DNA of 33,634 bases from IMG/VR virus record IMGVR_UViG_3300032954_000049, positions 1 through 33,634 of that record; one strand, given 5' to 3'. Below are positions 7,005-14,414 of the stretch, piece after piece; position 1 is the stretch's first letter; every line of letters starts with the position of its first letter. The notes under the pieces were generated by a model, which saw nothing but the letters and a program-made list of their open reading frames with translations, was not told the origin of the DNA and ran no database searches. Source of the DNA: a virus. The position numbers were made by a program, and so were the translations under genes.

Positions 7005-7301
7005 GTGACACTGCCTCCGTGGATGCGAGTGATTCAACAGTCGTGGCTCTTCCACGTCGTGATGGCTACGCTCGTGGCCATCGGCGGCTCAGCGTTTGCA
7101 TGCTTCGGTGAGAAGAACGAATTCAGTTGGGAATGCTGGAAGATCGCTATCATCGCCGGGGGTGTCTATCTATTCGCATCTTTGCAGCATTCGCCGGGCT
7201 CCATAGCTTTTAATCCGGATGGGACTCCAAACGAACTCGTGAAGAAGGTGGTACAAGCGCAACAGACTGGCGGGATGGTCAAAGTCGAGGTATCGAAATG
7301 A
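7005..7301 (+). CDS. Two-transmembrane small protein, holin candidate
   Basis: A 98-residue protein with two membrane segments, about residues 14-33 and 45-60, a short polar loop between them and a polar C-terminus (VKVEVSK). Size and topology fit class II-type phage holins, and neighbours include lipoproteins and a coiled-coil membrane protein, but topology alone does not prove a holin. The GTG at 7005 has GAGG 8 nt upstream. The next gene starts inside its stop (ATGA). Confidence 0.55.
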   Translation: MTLPPWMRVIQQSWLFHVVMATLVAIGGSAFACFGEKNEFSWECWKIAIIAGGVYLFASLQHSPGSIAFNPDGTPNELVKKVVQAQQTGGMVKVEVSK

Positions 7302-7465
7302 CAACTTGCCAAGAATGTCACAAGGCCGCAGACGCTGTTCGTCATGAGTATACGAACGAGAGGGTGTTGTTTATTTATACACACTCTGACGGCAAGGAGC
7401 ATAAGGTCTGGATGAAGGCGTTCGACGCGTACGAAGAGCTACGAAACGAACAAGAACAACGATGA
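7298..7465 (+). CDS. Small hypothetical protein (55 aa)
   Basis: A 55-residue soluble protein with an N-terminal CQECH motif and an alternating charged/aromatic body (RVLFIYTHSDGKEHKVW). It is placed between two membrane-protein genes by ATGA overlaps at both ends (7298-7301 and 7462-7465), strong evidence that it is translated. Function unknown; the fold may be a small beta-hairpin protein. Confidence 0.6.
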   Translation: MTTCQECHKAADAVRHEYTNERVLFIYTHSDGKEHKVWMKAFDAYEELRNEQEQR

Positions 7466-7842
7466 GACGGAAGCGTGAACCCGAAACAGAGCCACGCAGT
7501 CTTGTTCAAGGGGCTCTATATCTATCGCAGAAATATGGTATCTGGGCCACTGTCGCTCTCGCGCTCATCGTGCTGGTCATCGCCGTCGCGCTTGGCTACG
7601 CGCGTTCGCCAATGCTGACGACGATGGAACAAAACAGGGAAGCGATCGACGCACTAACCAAGGAAATGCATGAGAGCAGCTTGAAACGTGATGCGCAAAT
7701 CGCGCAACTGGTTGCACAGCGCGTAGCCGAAGACGCGAAGAGAACCAAAGAGGCGGAACATGACGCCGCGTTACTACGGCTAATGTGCATGCATATGGCA
7801 AAGACGGAGACACAGAAAGACGAATGCGCGGCTTCCCCTTAA
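7462..7842 (+). CDS. Single-TM coiled-coil protein, i-spanin-like topology
   Basis: A 126-residue protein with a basic N-terminus, one membrane segment (about residues 27-45) and a long charged coiled coil (55-105). The layout is that of a type II membrane protein with an extracytoplasmic coiled coil, as in Rz-type inner-membrane spanins. The assignment is by topology and context (two lipoproteins and a holin-like gene upstream), not by sequence. The start overlaps the upstream stop (ATGA). It ends 5 bp before R copy 5. Confidence 0.55.
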   Translation: MRRKREPETEPRSLVQGALYLSQKYGIWATVALALIVLVIAVALGYARSPMLTTMEQNREAIDALTKEMHESSLKRDAQIAQLVAQRVAEDAKRTKEAEHDAALLRLMCMHMAKTETQKDECAASP

Positions 7843-7847
7843 AAGAG

Positions 7848-7869
7848 CCTCACGGGGTGACCCCTGCCA
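7848..7869 (+). repeat. R element copy 5 (supplies the A of an ATG)
   Basis: Perfect forward copy with the GGGGTGACCCC core. Its last base is the A of the ATG at 7869. GGGGTGA lies 8 nt before that ATG and resembles the GGAGGTGA Shine-Dalgarno. Confidence 0.95.
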
Positions 7870-7958
7870 TGATGGTGGTCGAGTTTCTAATAGTAGCCGG
7901 GATATCATTGATCGTGACTGCGGTGTGGGACTGGTTGACAGACGATGATTCGGACTAA
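7869..7958 (+). CDS. 29-residue membrane mini-protein
   Basis: A short ORF, with starts at two consecutive Met codons, encodes a hydrophobic helix (VVEFLIVAGISLIVTAVW) and an acidic tail ending DWLTDDDSD. It begins at the last base of R copy 5 and overlaps the next gene by 14 bp. Sequence character and gene coupling suggest a real single-pass membrane peptide, perhaps an accessory lysis or host-membrane modulator. No family known. Confidence 0.5.
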   Translation: MMVVEFLIVAGISLIVTAVWDWLTDDDSD

Positions 7959-8646
7959 GGGAAAGAAGGCCAAAGTCACCTTTGGCTCCGGGCGGCGACC
8001 CGGAAAGCCTACCGGGAGAGCGGAAGGCGTAGTCAGCCATATCGTTTCGAACAAGAAAGTCGGAAAGCGCCCGGCTGGCGCGAGCGGAGCGCAGAGTAAG
8101 TTCGGTTATCTGGGAGGAGTAGGAGCACCAAAGGACGGAACTTCACTGTCGGGCGCAGCGGCCCTGCACTTCAACCAGCTTGCGAAGCTGGGACAAGGTG
8201 GCAGGGGTCGCCCCGTGAGTGAAGACCCACACTGGCACGAGTACAAAGATGGACACATCGAGCGTGGAGAAGCTACTTTCGCCGACGCTGAAATACTCCA
8301 ACACATCGACCACCTCGGCCCCGAGCATATTGCCGTCGGACGGGCAGTTACGTTTAGGCTTCGGCCTGATAGCGACGATGAGGTCGAAGGCGAAGGAATC
8401 ATCGACGACTTCGGCGACAAAGGCGTAAGGATCATCACGCCCGAAGGGGAAGCCCAGAACGTATTCTGGCACGAGCTTGAAGTAATCGAGCCGCCACCGA
8501 AACCCAAGAAGAGACCGTCGACCAACAAGGATGGAAAGAAGCAGATGACTCGCGGCCTGTGGGGCCGATTGAGTTCGCTGCTCACTGCGGTAAAGCAACG
8601 GGCTCCTTCGCAGGCAAAAGTGAGGGCTAAGCAAGGTGGACGATGA
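7945..8646 (+). CDS. Modular basic protein with SH3/KOW-like segment
   Basis: A 233-residue protein. The N-terminal 90 residues are basic, Gly-rich and probably disordered. R copy 6 encodes GRGRPV at about residues 86-91. A beta-rich SH3/KOW-like segment at about 131-185 (VGRAVTFRL, GEGIIDDFGDKGVRIITPEG, WHELEVIEP) resembles one in the 9064 protein. The C-terminus is Lys/Arg-rich. Composition and modules match the other basic proteins in the 8-16 kb region, so it may be part of the same set delivered with the DNA (inference). Function unknown. Confidence 0.6.
   Translation: MIRTKGKKAKVTFGSGRRPGKPTGRAEGVVSHIVSNKKVGKRPAGASGAQSKFGYLGGVGAPKDGTSLSGAAALHFNQLAKLGQGGRGRPVSEDPHWHEYKDGHIERGEATFADAEILQHIDHLGPEHIAVGRAVTFRLRPDSDDEVEGEGIIDDFGDKGVRIITPEGEAQNVFWHELEVIEPPPKPKKRPSTNKDGKKQMTRGLWGRLSSLLTAVKQRAPSQAKVRAKQGGR
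8199..8220 (-). repeat. R element copy 6 (reverse, in coding sequence)
   Basis: Reverse copy with one mismatch at its last base. It is read in frame as GRGRPVS within the 7945-8646 protein, at the border between the disordered N-terminus and the folded part. Confidence 0.9.
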
Positions 8647-9067
8647 CAGAAAGCCATGCCCAGAATGCGCGATACTGGTTAGAGAACTTGAGAAGCGGAT
8701 CGATCAACGGTTCAAAGACAACCAGCGGGACGCTGAACGTACTGAAACTGAGCTACATAGACGCTTAGAAGAGATGAACGAGTTCCGGGCGCAGATCAGC
8801 AATGAACGGCTTGAGTATATGCGCAAGGAGGAATACGAGCATCGGCACTCTGCGGTCGAAGAAAAACTGACTCAAACGGAGAATCGGATTTTGGCGGTGA
8901 TCGCAGTCAACTCGGCGCGTATAGCCTCTATTGAGAAATGGCAAAGCAAATGGATGGGCGGCGCGGCGATGCTGATTCTATTGGCGGGATTTATCGGAGC
9001 CACCATTGGATTGATTTGGGGCGGTCATTCGGTACCACTTTCTGATCTCTATATACATCCAAAGTGA
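8636..9067 (+). CDS. Coiled-coil protein with C-terminal membrane anchor
   Basis: A 143-residue protein with an N-terminal CPEC knuckle (C8, C11), a long charged coiled coil (about 15-100) and a membrane helix at about 107-129 (MLILLAGFIGATIGLIW), leaving a short tail. The GTG start lies inside the upstream gene, and its stop overlaps the next GTG (GTGA). Such tail-anchored coiled coils occur in phage lysis and host-takeover loci; no specific family is recognised. Confidence 0.6.
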   Translation: MDDDRKPCPECAILVRELEKRIDQRFKDNQRDAERTETELHRRLEEMNEFRAQISNERLEYMRKEEYEHRHSAVEEKLTQTENRILAVIAVNSARIASIEKWQSKWMGGAAMLILLAGFIGATIGLIWGGHSVPLSDLYIHPK

Positions 9068-11067
9068 AAGCAGGTAGACCAAAAGAGAAAGGCGGCTGGG
9101 CACTCACCAAGCGCAAGGTGCGTGAGCAGAACCCGGGGCTCACAGGGACGCACTTCTATCGCGCCGTGATGTCGATGTATTCAGGCAGGGGCAAGATGCG
9201 GAAAAGCGAGATGGAAGAGATTAGGGTCGGCACACGCGTGATGGAGAAAGACCATCACGGTGATACCGGTACCGTCAAAGCTATCTTTCCCGAGGAAGGC
9301 AGTTCCAAGATGTACTGCAAAGTCCAGTGGGACAACGGTACTACTGCCGATTACTTTCTGGAAGATATGGAGCCTGTGCATATGCTCGGACAGCAGCATC
9401 TGACGAATAAAGCGTACGGCGAACGGATGTTCGGGGAGTTCGGTGGCGAACACAAGTTCCCGCTCGAAGAGAAGGGTTACGGGCTCAAGCATATCTCCGA
9501 GCACCACAAGGGTGGCAAGGCGGTCACTGTGCATACGTTCGAGCACCCGGAGACCGGGCACATTGCCAAGATCAAGCACGTCCACGACATAGCGACCGGC
9601 GAGAAGACGGGCTCGTGGCGGCACTTCGAGCGCGGTGGCGGTGGCTTGAAAGAGATCGGACACGGTACCGGCGGTGAGGGACTCGAAGCTCATCTCAGCC
9701 GGGTCCATCGCGAAGCGCTTACCAGCGCGCAGAAATCGCTGGTGCTAAAAGCCGACTGGCGCACGCTGGATAGAGAGGCGAGTGAGCCGGAGATAGAGCC
9801 CAAGCGATATCTCACCATGAAGGAGCACTGCACCAACTGCGGCAAGACTACGTTACACAAAGAGCGCAAGCCGGACTTCGCGCGTGTGTGTCAAACCTGT
9901 GGCGACGTGCGCGGCGGCGAGAGCGGTGAGGAAGACAAGAGCTTCGGAGGAATTATGGATATCAGCAAGGCTGGTGAAGGCCGCACGATGGAATGGATCG
10001 CGGCGCTATTCGGCTACGCCGAGGACCGGCCTGAAGAAGACATGGGCGCAGCAGCCGGGCTCGGCAAGGGTCCGACCGGCGAATGGACGCGGCCCGACGG
10101 CTGGGGTGTGTCGATGACTGCGCGTCCGACCATGCAAGCGTTCAACCTGCACGGCCCTGATGGCGCGCTCTATCAGGGAATCGGCAAGCACGAGCTATTC
10201 ACCACGCTGCGCCGCATACATCACGGCCCATGGATAGTCGGCCAGCGCCCGGATATGACGCCGGTCGGCCCAATGAGCGCGGTACATCGAAGCCTCGCGG
10301 CGATCGGCGAGAACTTCGGTGATGAAGGCATCTGGCTGATCTCCAAAGCGAAGAAGGGAAGTAAGACAGTACGACCGCTATCTGATGCGAAGAAGCAGCA
10401 GCGTGCCCTCGCTTTCCGTCAGTACGGTTCCGCGCTTCGGCTGAAGAAGCCTCGGCTGGCGAAACCACCGGGCGGCCCGATGCGCAAGAGTCTGCGAGCC
10501 GGTGGTCCGGTTAGCAAGAGCGCGTGTACGGCATGCCACCAGACGGGCGCAATCTTCGTTTTGTGGAGAGGCCCCGAGGGCTTGCAGAAGGGCTATCGCA
10601 TCTGCCCGGTGTGCCAGAACGACGGTCAACCGTTGGAAGTCGAGAAGGGATTGAAGAGCGCGGTCGGCGGAATGCTGCAAACCGCAGGCAGAAAGGTCGC
10701 CCAGTTCGGCGGCAGGATGATGGGCGGCAAGACCAAGATGCCGACGCCGAAGTCTTCACCGAATGCAAGCGCGAAGGGTCTCACCGTCCATATGTACGGC
10801 GGCGTCAAGGGAGGCCAGCATCAAAGTGAAAAGGTCTATCCGAAGAGTCCCGCAGATATGCACGCCGTCGCCGAGCGCGAGCGCAAGGGTACTCACGTCA
10901 TCCACGTGGAAGGCCCACCACATTTGGTTTCGCAGTTTCATCAGGAGCGCACGCTTCATCATCAATCTGGTGGTGCGAAGTTCTGCCCCGGCTGCAAGTA
11001 CCACGCGGCGGTGGGAGCGCTCAAAGGTAGTTCGTCTCCGCAAGCCGCGACCGGTACGAATCCATAA
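9064..11067 (+). CDS. Large modular zinc-ribbon protein (polyvalent-like)
   Basis: A 667-residue basic multidomain protein. Visible modules: a KOW/SH3-like segment at 53-108 (VGTRVMEKDHHGDTGTVKAIF, CKVQWDNG); a zinc ribbon with C256/C259 and C276/C279; a helical segment ending in GIMDISKAG (296-304) and GIWLISKAK (422-430); a second ribbon with C488/C491 and C514/C517; and a final CPGC at 641-644. SLVLKAD (225-231) resembles motifs in the 14415 protein. Long low-complexity Lys/Gly linkers separate modules. The layout resembles phage polyvalent proteins, which carry several effector or host-interaction domains on one chain. No catalytic domain is identified. Confidence 0.65.
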   Translation: MKAGRPKEKGGWALTKRKVREQNPGLTGTHFYRAVMSMYSGRGKMRKSEMEEIRVGTRVMEKDHHGDTGTVKAIFPEEGSSKMYCKVQWDNGTTADYFLEDMEPVHMLGQQHLTNKAYGERMFGEFGGEHKFPLEEKGYGLKHISEHHKGGKAVTVHTFEHPETGHIAKIKHVHDIATGEKTGSWRHFERGGGGLKEIGHGTGGEGLEAHLSRVHREALTSAQKSLVLKADWRTLDREASEPEIEPKRYLTMKEHCTNCGKTTLHKERKPDFARVCQTCGDVRGGESGEEDKSFGGIMDISKAGEGRTMEWIAALFGYAEDRPEEDMGAAAGLGKGPTGEWTRPDGWGVSMTARPTMQAFNLHGPDGALYQGIGKHELFTTLRRIHHGPWIVGQRPDMTPVGPMSAVHRSLAAIGENFGDEGIWLISKAKKGSKTVRPLSDAKKQQRALAFRQYGSALRLKKPRLAKPPGGPMRKSLRAGGPVSKSACTACHQTGAIFVLWRGPEGLQKGYRICPVCQNDGQPLEVEKGLKSAVGGMLQTAGRKVAQFGGRMMGGKTKMPTPKSSPNASAKGLTVHMYGGVKGGQHQSEKVYPKSPADMHAVAERERKGTHVIHVEGPPHLVSQFHQERTLHHQSGGAKFCPGCKYHAAVGALKGSSSPQAATGTNP

Positions 11068-11124
11068 ATACGACTAAGCAATCCCGATAGAGGGGCAGGT
11101 CTTTAACAAAGCAAGGAGTGAGTG

Positions 11125-11652
11125 ATGGGACAGACAGCGAATCTGGGATTGCCGACGATCGACAATGTTGAACTGTCGGGCAGCCTCCCTGACAACTGGC
11201 AAGCGCTTGCCAATGGAGTGAACGCAGCTATGGGCATATTGGATACCATTTACTCTCAGGGTGCTCCGTACGCAGTGAAGAAGACGATCGTATCGAGCAC
11301 GATCAAGGCTGCGACGCCGACCGACGTCACCACGGCCAGCGATGATATGCTCATCGAGCAGATCGTGATGGAGACCGATAGCGTCGGTCTCGCCGGGGGC
11401 ACGAACTTCGAGCTTCTGAACAATAACGCCAACGGCGTGACCGGCATCTTTCTCTCACAGGCGATCTCCGGCCTCGGCGCGAACGTCAACGTGCTGGGAA
11501 CCAGCGCAGGCGTAGCCGCGATGAAGCCGTTCGTGTTGGAGAAGGGCAAGAAGATTCAGGTCCAGTGTACGGCTTCCGACTGCACTGGCCCCGGCGTAAT
11601 CACACTGGCCATTTATGGCCGTCGCATGGGTCCGGCATCCGCACTGAGCTAA
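11125..11652 (+). CDS. Putative virion structural protein
   Basis: A 175-residue protein with an N-terminal segment (NLGLPTIDN...DNWQALANGVN) of the kind seen at the start of phage fibre or decoration proteins, followed by a beta-rich body (VETDSVGLAGGTNFELLNNN, KKIQVQCTASDCTGPGVITL). The ATG at 11125 has AAGGAG 6 nt upstream and is preferred over the GTG three bases earlier. The downstream membrane protein has a related 'DNW..L' segment, suggesting partners. Attribution to the virion is inference. Confidence 0.5.
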   Translation: MGQTANLGLPTIDNVELSGSLPDNWQALANGVNAAMGILDTIYSQGAPYAVKKTIVSSTIKAATPTDVTTASDDMLIEQIVMETDSVGLAGGTNFELLNNNANGVTGIFLSQAISGLGANVNVLGTSAGVAAMKPFVLEKGKKIQVQCTASDCTGPGVITLAIYGRRMGPASALS

Positions 11653-11653
11653 A

Positions 11654-11675
11654 CCTCACGGGGTGACCCCTGCCA
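11654..11675 (+). repeat. R element copy 7
   Basis: Perfect forward copy with the GGGGTGACCCC core between two genes, immediately followed by the AAGGAG ribosome binding site of the 11687 gene. Confidence 0.95.
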
Positions 11676-11686
11676 AGGAGTATGAG

Positions 11687-12019
11687 ATGAAGAAAGCAAT
11701 TGGGGCTGTTATCGCAATCGCCGTGCTGGCTATAGGCTTTTGGTCCTACTTCAATCGCCAGCATGCACGCGTACTGGAAGCGGCTGATGTGACGCCTAAT
11801 TGGCAACTGGCGCTTCCGTCGTTCAATTACAATTCGCCTTCGGACAACTGGCGGGATCTGATTACCATCCTCAGAGCCGATCTCACGGCGATCGACAAGG
11901 CGTTGCCGACTCCGTCACCGTCTCCAACTGCATCTCCATCTCCGAGTCCGTCGCCGACTGCGTCGCCAAGTCCATCACCATCGCCGACTGCGTCTCCGTC
12001 AGCAACCCCTACGCCGTAA
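11687..12019 (+). CDS. Membrane-anchored Pro/Ser-rich protein
   Basis: A 110-residue protein with an N-terminal membrane helix or uncleaved signal (residues 4-20), a short globular part with NWQLALPSF and DNWRDLITILRADLTAIDKAL (about 40-75), and a C-terminal tail of repeated PSPSPTAS units. The ATG at 11687 is chosen because an in-frame GTG upstream lies inside the R element and the nearer ATG at 11682 closes at once. The Pro/Ser tail is probably an extended extracytoplasmic stalk. The domain resembles the N-terminus of the preceding protein. Confidence 0.6.
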   Translation: MKKAIGAVIAIAVLAIGFWSYFNRQHARVLEAADVTPNWQLALPSFNYNSPSDNWRDLITILRADLTAIDKALPTPSPSPTASPSPSPSPTASPSPSPSPTASPSATPTP

Positions 12020-12033
12020 GGAAAAGCTGAGCC

Positions 12034-13560
12034 ATGAAGCGGAATATAAACGTCGGCTATCGCGGGATGGAGCGCAAGGAAGGCTTGGAATTCCACGGCG
12101 CTCCATCCCCCAAGGGTGGTCGGCACCCGGAAGACACCATGGGGTGTCCCGGCTGCGGACGCGAGTTGGAACCGCACGAAGAATCGGTCGGCATGTGCAA
12201 AGACTGTGCTGGCAAAGAACGTGCGACGCAGTCCAAGCTCGACGCACGCATGGGCAAAGGTATCCGCGATTATATTGACTTGGTAAAAGGTTGCGGTGTG
12301 CTGCCGGACGGCTCGGGCTTCTTTACGGCGACTGTCGGCAAGAAGAAAAAGAAAAAGAAGATGAAAAAGGCCGGGATGGGTATGCCGACCATGCCCAGCG
12401 TGACTTCCCCGTCGCCATTGGCAGCGAAGAAGCCGAGGAAGCCCAAAACAGTGCAGACTATCACGACGCGGATCTCACAGGGCGTCGGGATGGCGCGAGG
12501 CATTCGCGAATTTGCTGACTTGGCAAAAGCCGGGATGGGTATGCCGACCATGCCTAGTATGGCGGTGGCTTCAGCGAAAAAGCCCAAGAAACCGAAAGTC
12601 ACATCCATGGATGGAAAGCATCCTTGGACTGGAAAGCCGCAAGAATCACCATTGATTCCTTGGGGTGGAATAACTAAGTCGATAAAGCGTACGCCGGTCG
12701 ACAGCAGCAACCTCAAGGACGTCGGCTACGACCCAGCTTCAAAGAAACTGCACGTCGGCTTTCACTACAAGGGCGCGGTCTACGAATACGACGACGTCTC
12801 GCCCGGCGAACACAAGGCATTGATGAGTGCGCCGAGCATCGGGGAACACTTCAACAAGCATATTCGGAAGACCAAAGAGTATCGGCAAATCAAGAGTGAG
12901 GCAGAGTCCATGGGTATTCTGGATTACATCGAGAAGGCGCGCTCGAAACCGTGGCGCTCGAAGAAGGGCAAGGCCAAGGTTGAGCGCACGATGCACGAAT
13001 GGGGCGAAGGACGGCTGCGTTCGGGCTCAAAGCATGGGCGGGTAGTCACCGATCAAAAGCAGGCGATCGCGATCGCGCTCAATCAGGCACGCAAAGCCGG
13101 ACACAAGAAGAGCCTCGGAATCTTAGATTATGTCGATATCCAGAAGGGTGTATTAGGTGATGTAGTCGGCAAGATTGGCGGCGCACTGCGCAGGACAGAT
13201 AAAGCAGCGGTGCAGGGAGCGCACATGCGCAGGTTGGGGATGGGTACCTGCCCGCACTGCAAGGGTTCCGGTGGTCAGGGCGGTAGTATGTCAGCGAAGG
13301 TTCCAAACTGTACACACTGCGGCGGTAAGGGACTTGTCATGACTCGGTCCCTCGGTGATGGGATCATTGACTTCATCATCAAGGCCAAGTCGATGAAGCC
13401 CGGCGGTGGTGGCCGGTTTGCCAAGCTCAAGGGCAAGCTCGCGCACCGTAAGGGTGTAACCAATCCGGGGGCTCTCGCCGGATGGATCGGACGGAAGAAG
13501 TACGGAGCTTCTAAAATGGGAAAGTTCAGCGCCAAAGGACGGAAGCGCGCTAAGAAATAG
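12034..13560 (+). CDS. Modular KTSC/DUF6496-like zinc-ribbon protein
   Basis: A 508-residue, very basic multidomain protein. Modules: ribbon C38/C41 with C55/C58; polyLys segment 103-112; KTSC domain (lysyl-tRNA synthetase C-terminal type) at about 217-286 (VDSSNLKDVGYD, VYEYDDVS, SAPSIGEHFNKHIR); a DUF6496-like segment at about 309-355 (MHEWGEGRLRSGS, DQKQAIAIALNQARKAG); a second DnaJ-like ribbon C406/C409 and C426/C429; and a C-terminal KGVTNP/GWIGRKKYG motif common in phage head-region proteins. A short motif of the form GIxDYIxxAK recurs at 76, 156, 294, 362 and 443, each near a module border. Function unknown; the architecture suggests a polyvalent or processed virion protein. Confidence 0.7.
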   Translation: MKRNINVGYRGMERKEGLEFHGAPSPKGGRHPEDTMGCPGCGRELEPHEESVGMCKDCAGKERATQSKLDARMGKGIRDYIDLVKGCGVLPDGSGFFTATVGKKKKKKKMKKAGMGMPTMPSVTSPSPLAAKKPRKPKTVQTITTRISQGVGMARGIREFADLAKAGMGMPTMPSMAVASAKKPKKPKVTSMDGKHPWTGKPQESPLIPWGGITKSIKRTPVDSSNLKDVGYDPASKKLHVGFHYKGAVYEYDDVSPGEHKALMSAPSIGEHFNKHIRKTKEYRQIKSEAESMGILDYIEKARSKPWRSKKGKAKVERTMHEWGEGRLRSGSKHGRVVTDQKQAIAIALNQARKAGHKKSLGILDYVDIQKGVLGDVVGKIGGALRRTDKAAVQGAHMRRLGMGTCPHCKGSGGQGGSMSAKVPNCTHCGGKGLVMTRSLGDGIIDFIIKAKSMKPGGGGRFAKLKGKLAHRKGVTNPGALAGWIGRKKYGASKMGKFSAKGRKRAKK

Positions 13561-13581
13561 ATGGAACTGGGAGATTTCAGC

Positions 13582-13923
13582 ATGGAGGGGTCGGAATTGG
13601 AAGAGTTATTCAGGCCCGATGTCATAATGCCTTCTCAGTGGGCGGATGAACACCGTCAATCGAGAGCCAAAGAAGGAATACACAAGCTTGCACTGGCTGT
13701 TCTCGAAGATGCTGTCACCGTTATCGTGAAGCATGGTAATGGAGCGAAGGTCAAACCGCGACAGGTCATCTCGGATCTTTATTGGATATTCAGCCGCCGC
13801 GAAGGTGCATTTACGATGCTCGGGTGCTGTTACCTCCTCGAAATTGAACCCGAAGTAATCCGGCGTGGCATGACTGAGTTTATCGAGAGCCGCAGAGATC
13901 GTTTTGAACCGTTGGGTTGGTGA
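13582..13923 (+). CDS. Conserved phage-type hypothetical protein
   Basis: A helical protein of 113 residues from this start. It contains HRQSRAKEGIHKLALAVLED and REGAFTMLGCCYLLEIEPEVIRRGM. The latter resembles a small helical, HTH-like family with the pattern 'pFSFe.iCevLgldP..iR'. The ATG at 13582 is preferred because GGGAG lies 8 nt upstream; an in-frame ATG at 13561, directly after the upstream stop, is possible. The stop overlaps the endolysin start (TGATG). A DNA-binding or regulatory role is possible but not shown. Confidence 0.55.
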   Translation: MEGSELEELFRPDVIMPSQWADEHRQSRAKEGIHKLALAVLEDAVTVIVKHGNGAKVKPRQVISDLYWIFSRREGAFTMLGCCYLLEIEPEVIRRGMTEFIESRRDRFEPLGW

Positions 13924-14414
13924 TGATAGAAACCGCGCCAGTCGGCTGGAATGAGATTGTAGCTTACTACACGCTGCCTACGCGTGGGCCCGACGGTATG
14001 GTATTACCGTCATGGAGAGCCACGAACCTAGTGACGCTGCCGCTGCCGTTCGCTTTGCATCTATCGTGGGCCGATATACAAGTTACGCACGCTACCTGTC
14101 ACAAGAAAATCGTCGACCCTCTTCTCGCAGCGCTGCATGCTGTGCTGTCGGAGGGATATGCACCATTCTTGTCGCAGGACTATGGTGGCTGCTACATGGA
14201 CCGCGCGATTCGCGGTGCGGCGGATCACCTCTCGATGCACGCATTCGGCGCGGCCTTAGACTTCCGAGTGAAAGAAGACCCGATGGGCGACAATCAACCG
14301 GAACCCGAGATGGCTGAGGTCGCGAAAATCTTCAAGAGCTTCGGCTGGTTCTGGGGCGGCGACTTTATGTCGAGGAAAGACCCGGAACACTTCCAGTGGG
14401 CGTCGGGATACTAA
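13923..14414 (+). CDS. M15 family peptidoglycan peptidase (endolysin)
   Basis: A zinc peptidase of the VanY / L-Ala-D-Glu endopeptidase type that cuts the peptide stems of peptidoglycan at lysis. The zinc site is SMHAFGAALDF with H106 and D113, and the C-terminal DPEHFQW supplies H156. GGCYMDRAIRG (88-98) and GWFWGGDFMSRKD (141-153) match the family pattern around the substrate cleft. No signal peptide or membrane segment is present, so release needs a holin, for which the 7005 gene is a candidate. The ATG at 13923 overlaps the upstream stop; TTG and GTG codons just upstream are less likely. Confidence 0.9.
   Translation: MIETAPVGWNEIVAYYTLPTRGPDGMVLPSWRATNLVTLPLPFALHLSWADIQVTHATCHKKIVDPLLAALHAVLSEGYAPFLSQDYGGCYMDRAIRGAADHLSMHAFGAALDFRVKEDPMGDNQPEPEMAEVAKIFKSFGWFWGGDFMSRKDPEHFQWASGY

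Noticed and set aside
11089-11098. GGGGCAGG sequence before the 11125 gene
   Set aside because: It lacks the CCCC arm and flanks of the R element.
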